The notes beneath the pieces are model-generated. The model was given only the letters and a program-made list of their open reading frames with translations. It ran no database searches and was not told the origin of the DNA. A stretch of DNA of 64,000 nucleotides from Hirudinaria manillensis (lineage: Eukaryota > Annelida > Clitellata > Hirudinida > Hirudinidae): assembly GCA_034509925.1 (NCBI GenBank), contig CM067528.1, positions 9,957,501 to 10,021,500 of the forward strand, written 5' to 3'. This document shows, piece after piece, positions 58,801 to 64,000 of this stretch (the stretch's first letter is position 1; each line of letters opens with the position of its first letter). Position numbers and translations under genes: made by a program.

Positions 58801-60930
58801 CAGAAACCTGTAAACTTACTTTTGTCGAAAACATTTTTTAGCAGGTTAACCTCATTGGTTGCTGGCGTCTTCCTATAATAATTTAGTAGGTCACACCCTG
58901 CAAAAGAGAAACACAATTTCAGAGCCATTAGGGTTAGGAGCCTAGATTTGCATAATGTTTTGCCACCAGGCATTAGCTCAACAATGACAAGAATTATGAG
59001 ATGCTAGACTTAGTGACAGGTGAAAATTTAATCTACTTCTACTATTTCTACGCGAAACTCGGAACTCATCCGAAAACCTCGACTCTCCAAGTAGCTGGCG
59101 CATTGAATCAAAACGAGGGGCACGTCTTGGAAGTTGGTGAGATGTCTGCCGAACATGGAATCTGCATAAAATTATGATCTTCAATCAATGAACTACAGCA
59201 TCCACGACATGCCAAAGAATTCTGGATTACGAACCACCATTGAAACTGGGCCTCCTCATACTCTTCATGGCATCTGCATTGCACGGCTGCAGAGACGAGC
59301 AAGAACACTTCCTGTGGCAACATAGGCCGCACTCTGGTTTTTTTTTGAAAGAATGGAAGAAACTACGTACAAAGCAAAATGTTAAACAAAAAATTGATGA
59401 CTCCTTCACCAAACCTTGGCATTGAAAACCCTGTTGAACAATTCCAAACAGGTATTCCCCGCATACGTGGCAGAACTGCATGCTCGTGAAAGTGTAAACG
59501 GACCAGAAGTGGTTCGAACTTTCTTTGGACTTTCTCGGCACCTCCTTGGAACGATCAAAAACTCGAAAGCATAAATTAATTAATATTGATTTAATTATTA
59601 ATTAATTTAAATTAAAATGCAAGGAATGTAAGTCCACACCTCCATTTCTGGGGATTTCTTGAGACTGTTAACACTAGCCATTATGGCACTAATGTGGAAA
59701 TTGTCTTTGATGTTCATGCCCTAATCGAGAAGCTCAAATAATTTATAATCTTCAGCAATCTGAAAAAAAAAACACACCCTTATTCGGCTCTCGTCCAACT
59801 TTAGTAGCTCTCTCCCGTCGATGTTGTGGTTGGCAAATATTTCCGAATATCTGTGCAGGTTGACAACGGCCATCCATTTCTTTACTTCATAAATTTCCCA
59901 ATCTTCCACATACTTTGAAAATATAAACAAAACACAAAAATTATGAGCAATAGTAAAAATTAATGGTCGGGTTTTCGTTTTCATTTTATGTGCGATCTTA
60001 AATAGCTTAAGGAAAGAGTCACCTGAGGTTCGTCGTAGACTTCTTTGTTTTCATTGTGCACAACTTTCCTAGAACAGGATGTTGAAACCATGTGCTGACA
60101 AGAATTGTGAAAGAATAACCCACAACCTGCAAATGTTTGTCACGAGGAGCCATTGAGGCTTGAATTTCCAGAATGATGGTCAAAAATTACTCACTCGTGC
60201 ACTCCACACCCACTTTGCCTGCTCCCCAAATGTAATCCGTACCTGCAAAAGTTTGACATTTTACCGACGTGGAAACCATATTAAGTTTAATTTGAATCTT
60301 CAAATTCTACTGAATTGTATGCTCATCTAGATGGCTCATGTTTGACAACGTCTCACCTCTTAATCAGTTTCAAAAGCAAAAATTCAGTTAATTAATTATT
60401 ACCAATTAATAACATGGGGCCTAATTGAAGCAAAACCACCTAGCAATATTTCAAATTATTAAAATTCAGTAAAAGAAATAAAAACCAACAATGTGAACAT
60501 ATGATGGGCATCCTGAAATACACTGTTTGGAAGTGGTGTCTTTTGACTTTTTGTCGAGCTTTAAAATTCACGATTTTACTGATATTAAGATGTTCTCCAA
60601 GATATCTAAAAAGAATAATCTTACGCAAAGGCCTTGGTAAGGATGCTCGCTTCTCTTCATAGCTCTCTACATACTTAGCTGGAAACAAACCCACTTCATT
60701 AGTACCTCTAATTCTTCCAAACCTCCAATCTGTTGCTGTTAAGACATTACGTTATCAATTTGTTCCGCAACAACTTAAAAAGACCATTACTTACTTAATA
60801 AATGTTGATTGTTTACATCTTCAACCTCGATTATGTCTCCTACACGAATGTTAAGATATTTATCATTTGTCGGTTCTTCTACATGTTCGTAATCATACAA
60901 TGCTTTAAAATAAGATGTCGTTTCGCTCAT
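55896..60930 (-). CDS. PIK3R1: PI3-kinase p85-type regulatory subunit with two C1 domains and a SAM domain
   Basis: Adaptor subunit that binds the p110 catalytic subunit and phosphotyrosine motifs of activated receptors. About 22 exons in consistent phase, about 880 residues. Order: SH3 (60930-60625; [21 protein letters not shown]); C1 (60594-60023) with the full pattern H-x12-C-x2-C-x13-C-x2-C-x4-H-x2-C-x7-C; SAM (59912-59640; [29 protein letters not shown]); second complete C1 (59544-59235), same spacing; BH/RhoGAP-like domain (59161-58257; [22 protein letters not shown]); nSH2 (58166-57415; [16 protein letters not shown]); inter-SH2 coiled coil (57143-56490); cSH2 (56417-55896; [15 protein letters not shown]). 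Vertebrate p85 has SH3-BH-nSH2-iSH2-cSH2 without C1 or SAM. The domains are linked by phase-matched splice sites, so I think this is one gene, but transcript proof is needed. The intron after WYWEDISR has a GC donor (AG|GCAAGA). Confidence 0.9.
57921..58050. repeat. 13-bp minisatellite in p85 nSH2 intron
   Basis: About ten imperfect 13-bp units of the form GGCTGGATRTATA / GACTGGATRTATA in tandem. The translated Ser-Ile-His-Pro-Ala-Tyr frame across it is an artefact. Confidence 0.92.
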
Positions 60931-61908
60931 TCTTGCAGACTACTGTAAAATGATATCCGTTTTCCTCATTGACTTCCAAATTCGCGACAAAACCGCGACA
61001 AGGAAGTGATCAAAATTTTATAAACAGACCGTGCTGAGAATCGTCCAATCCGCTTCACTTTTAGAATGTGGACAAATAAATCACTTTTGTACGGGAATTA
61101 TTCACCCTCTAAATAAATTGCATTACAATTATGCAAATACTCATTTAGAGTCTTACCTTGCAATAATCAAAAATATAAGCCCGATGGAACCAAATTCAAA
61201 GAACGTGCCAATAATTTGACCGGTTGCTTTTTATGTCCAGGCCTTTTCTGAAATTTCAAGAGCTCTGGGCTATTTTTTAAATTTAGACAATTTCCTCTAT
61301 AACTCATCAATTTTTACATGCTTTGCACTTCCTGTTTTCCAGACAATGGTAGCTGGAACTCCGCGTTTTGCAGTAATTTTGGTTTGAATTAGGAACCGTC
61401 CATAAAGTAAGAGTGGCACGCTCGAGGGAGGGAGGTCTAGGAAATTGTGACAGTTTGTGACAGATTGAGAAGATAAAACTATGAGTGATATCGCACAAAT
61501 GAAGGTTTTTATTTGACACCTCGCGATTTTTTTGGCGCAATATGATTACAAAGATTTAACGCTATACGAATTGGAATGAAATTGAAATGCTCAAAAGCAC
61601 CAATAATATTGCTACGACACGTGGCATACTTTTAGGGGGTCTGAGATTTGTGACAGAGTGATGTGGGGGAAGGTAAAAATGGTCTGAAATAGTGTGACGG
61701 TCCCTTAAGTATTAATGCTAGCAGATATCTAAGAAAACTTCATCAATCAAAGAGAAAGTTTACAATAGGATATTTAATGAAAACAAAAACAACGCATTAC
61801 TTCAATGGCATTCTATCTTAAAGCATTTGGCATCGATTTTTCAGTCTTAGTTTAAAGCAAAAACATTAGTGCAGTGGATGTAAATATTCGTTAAATGTCA
61901 AAAAAATT
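60931..61908. other. Intergenic region between the two p85-type genes
   Basis: No coding sequence supported. It holds the promoter of the first p85 gene and the 3' end of the second. The 77-residue frame at 61307-61540 has no recognisable features. Confidence 0.5.
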
Positions 61909-64000
61909 TCATCCTTCTTTCCAGCGCACCGGATAAGCTAACTTAACGTCGTGTTCGTCGTTGTATTGGCAAAGCGATATGTCCTTGTGATAAAGGACAA
62001 GATCAACAAGCTTCTTGAATATATAAAACGGTTCCCCGAATCCAAATCCAGATTTTTTCCGTTCTATAAGGCAGTGATAAACTGACTTACACTTCTCTCT
62101 TTCTTCTTCTTTTGTCGTCCTAACATTGCAGGATCTTTAAGCAACAAATAGAATCAATAAAGCATATGAAAGACCAAAAATTATCAATAAAAATTTACTA
62201 AAAAATTATATTCTCACACTATTGACAGGGCATGGGGGCCATTTTCTTTCTGACGTATGAGGAAGGTACCGAAACGTCGATTTCTAAGGAGCGCCTCAGC
62301 CTTTTCTCGGTCGCAATCCCTGAGAAGCCACAGGCTTTCATTTAAATGTGGAACGGTTTCATAGGTTATGACTTCCTGACTCTCTCTCATTAAGTCTATA
62401 TTTTCTGGAGTTTCTCCACATTTGCTTAATAATCTAGTACAATTTTGAAGAATAATTTAAAAAATTATTAATTAGAAAGCAGTTTGAGTAATCGATCATC
62501 GACCTTTCTTTGTAATCCCTTTCTTGACTACATTCGCTAATGTCAGATTCATTTTCCTTCAACCTCATGTTGACCTCTTCAAGGTCTCTTTCCAGATTAG
62601 AAAGTTCAAGTTCTGTACCTACAATGGCTTTCTCCAACACGGATAATTTATCCTTCAACAACTTGGAATTGTCTTTTGCAAATCTGTCGAGAAGAACCAT
62701 ATGTTTCAGCTTCAAAAGTTAGCTTATAATTAACTGCCAATTAAAATAACTCGTTCAATATTTTAATAATTTAAGTTAAGTAATAATAAGGTTAAGTAAT
62801 AACTTGACCTTGAAACATCGCCGAAAAACGTATGCTTCGATAATGTAGAGGTCTGTTCGCGATACATTGAAATAACTTCTTTACAAGCTTTGATAGTATT
62901 GTACATTCGTCTTCTTTCCTTATGAAAAGTTATTGAAAGCCATTTAATTTCAAATGTCATGTAATTAACATGAAGTTAATAATGTAATGTTAACATTAAA
63001 ATATGGTAAACATTTTATTTATTATTATTATCGTATATTATAATTGTGGTATAGAAAAATAGCAATGATATAATGCCTCAGTAATATCTTTTTCTTTTTC
63101 CTGAAGGAACGAAAATCTTTCAGTTAATTCTCTGTGCTTCGTACATATTTGCTTGAAGTCTCTTCTCATCTCAACAATGTCGCAGGTCTCTGAAATCTAC
63201 CGATCAAACGAAAGTCGGTAAAACAAATATTTGAATGATATAGTTTTAATTAATTTTAATAATCCATTTATTAAGCAAACGATTTTAACCAGATCACAAG
63301 TCACACATATATCGAACTGATACTTTAACATTAAATTTTTAAAAGATTTATAAAAAATAATATTATATAAGAACAATTGTTTCTTATTTTTATTGATCAC
63401 AATTCTAATCATATAATTAATCATCTGCTAGTTAACGTGACAGCTATCGGCTTGTCTTCAAGAAACCTTACCCTGTCAACAGATTTCGAAATGGGAAACA
63501 TGAGTTTGAGATTCACGTGGCAATTGAAGGTGACCAAAGAATGTTTGGTGTAGTGATCGATTAAATCTTCTACAGAATCAAACAGATGATTTTCACTGAG
63601 ATAATATTTGCCTCGAGAATTTTTAGAAATCCTGATGAGCTTTAATCCACCTTTGTCCCTAAGGTATAGTTTGTTTCAAAGATGACAATTTAAGAGAGAT
63701 TTACCAATTGTGCCAAACACGACTGCAAGTTTCCATTGATTGAAATTACCTCAGAGTAATGGTGTAAGGAGCACTTTCCTCTTTGTCTGTCGAATCGCGC
63801 ACTAGGAAGGTACCAGTAGGAGTGTTGACCATCAATTGTCCTACTTCTTTCCTAGTACATTACTACTAATTTAATTAATTTTAATTAATTTATTAATTTA
63901 AAGGTGATATTAGCTAATCGTAGTTGGTTTGTTAAACTAAATGAACTTTTGGATGAGTTGTTTTACCTGGAAATGTCCTCCCAGTACCAAGGAGCTGATT
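61909..64000 (-). CDS. Second p85-type PI3K regulatory subunit (5' part outside window)
   Basis: Diverged tandem paralogue of the gene at 55896-60930, same strand. Visible exons: 64000-63967 ([10 protein letters not shown]), 63852-63751 (nSH2; [14 protein letters not shown]), about 63660-63472 (GKYYLSENHLFDSVEDLI), 63194-63077 and about 62918-62816 (inter-SH2), about 62705-62510 (coiled coil; LEKAIVGTELELSNLERDLE), about 62433-62222 (cSH2; GTFLIRQKENGPHALSIV) and about 62139-61909 (YHCLIERKKSGFGFGEPFYI, ending WKEG). Both SH2 domains keep the phosphotyrosine-binding Arg (FLVR, FLIR). Exon borders fall at the same places as in the first gene, so the pair arose by gene duplication, much older than the 14.8-kb duplication. 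Whether SH3, C1, SAM and BH domains lie upstream cannot be seen. Confidence 0.9.

Overview
The window is nuclear DNA of an animal, most likely a compact-genome invertebrate. The genes have many short introns with GT-AG (occasionally GC-AG) borders, and the introns are AT-rich and full of (ATT)n-type microsatellites. The proteins are metazoan: a seven-Ig VEGF/PDGF receptor-like ectodomain, an EGR zinc-finger factor, SKP2, RABGAP1, PKA-C, GET3, GARS and PI3K p85. I cannot name the species from the sequence alone.

Left half (1-29345): a head-to-tail tandem duplication with a 14,795-bp unit. Copy 1 fills 1-14550 and its low-coordinate edge lies outside the window. Copy 2 is 14551-29345. Each copy carries three minus-strand genes in the order EGR-like factor, arginyl-tRNA-protein transferase (ATE1), VEGFR-like receptor. 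EGR and ATE1 look intact in both copies. The junction at 14550|14551 cuts an exon of the receptor gene, so the copy-2 receptor keeps its signal peptide and Ig1-Ig6 and then stops 8 residues after the first half of Ig7. It has no membrane anchor and no kinase, so it resembles a soluble decoy receptor. The copy-1 receptor leaves the window intact.

Middle (28246-32252): a 4,007-bp element with about 41-bp terminal inverted repeats and a 7-bp target-site duplication. It has no coding capacity. It contains two diverged about 826-bp arms and an array of 11 satellite monomers (171-173 bp) organised near the right end as a 375-bp higher-order repeat. The right breakpoint of the large duplication lies inside this element, so copy 1 ends in a truncated copy of it.

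Right part (33418-64000): SKP2-like F-box/LRR gene (+), RABGAP1 Rab GTPase-activating protein (-), an unrecognised coiled-coil gene (+), a PKA catalytic subunit (+), GET3/ASNA1 (-), glycyl-tRNA synthetase with mitochondrial and cytosolic starts (+), and two head-to-tail PI3K p85-type regulatory subunit genes (-). The second p85 gene runs off the right edge. The first p85 gene is unusual: a C1 zinc finger, a SAM domain and a second C1 zinc finger lie between its SH3 and BH (RhoGAP-like) domains.

The genes are ordinary unlinked eukaryotic genes, not an operon. GET3 and GARS are divergent across 619 bp. PKA-C and GET3 converge with 135 bp between stop codons. All exon borders were read by eye from splice signals and phase; those given as approximate may be a few bases off.
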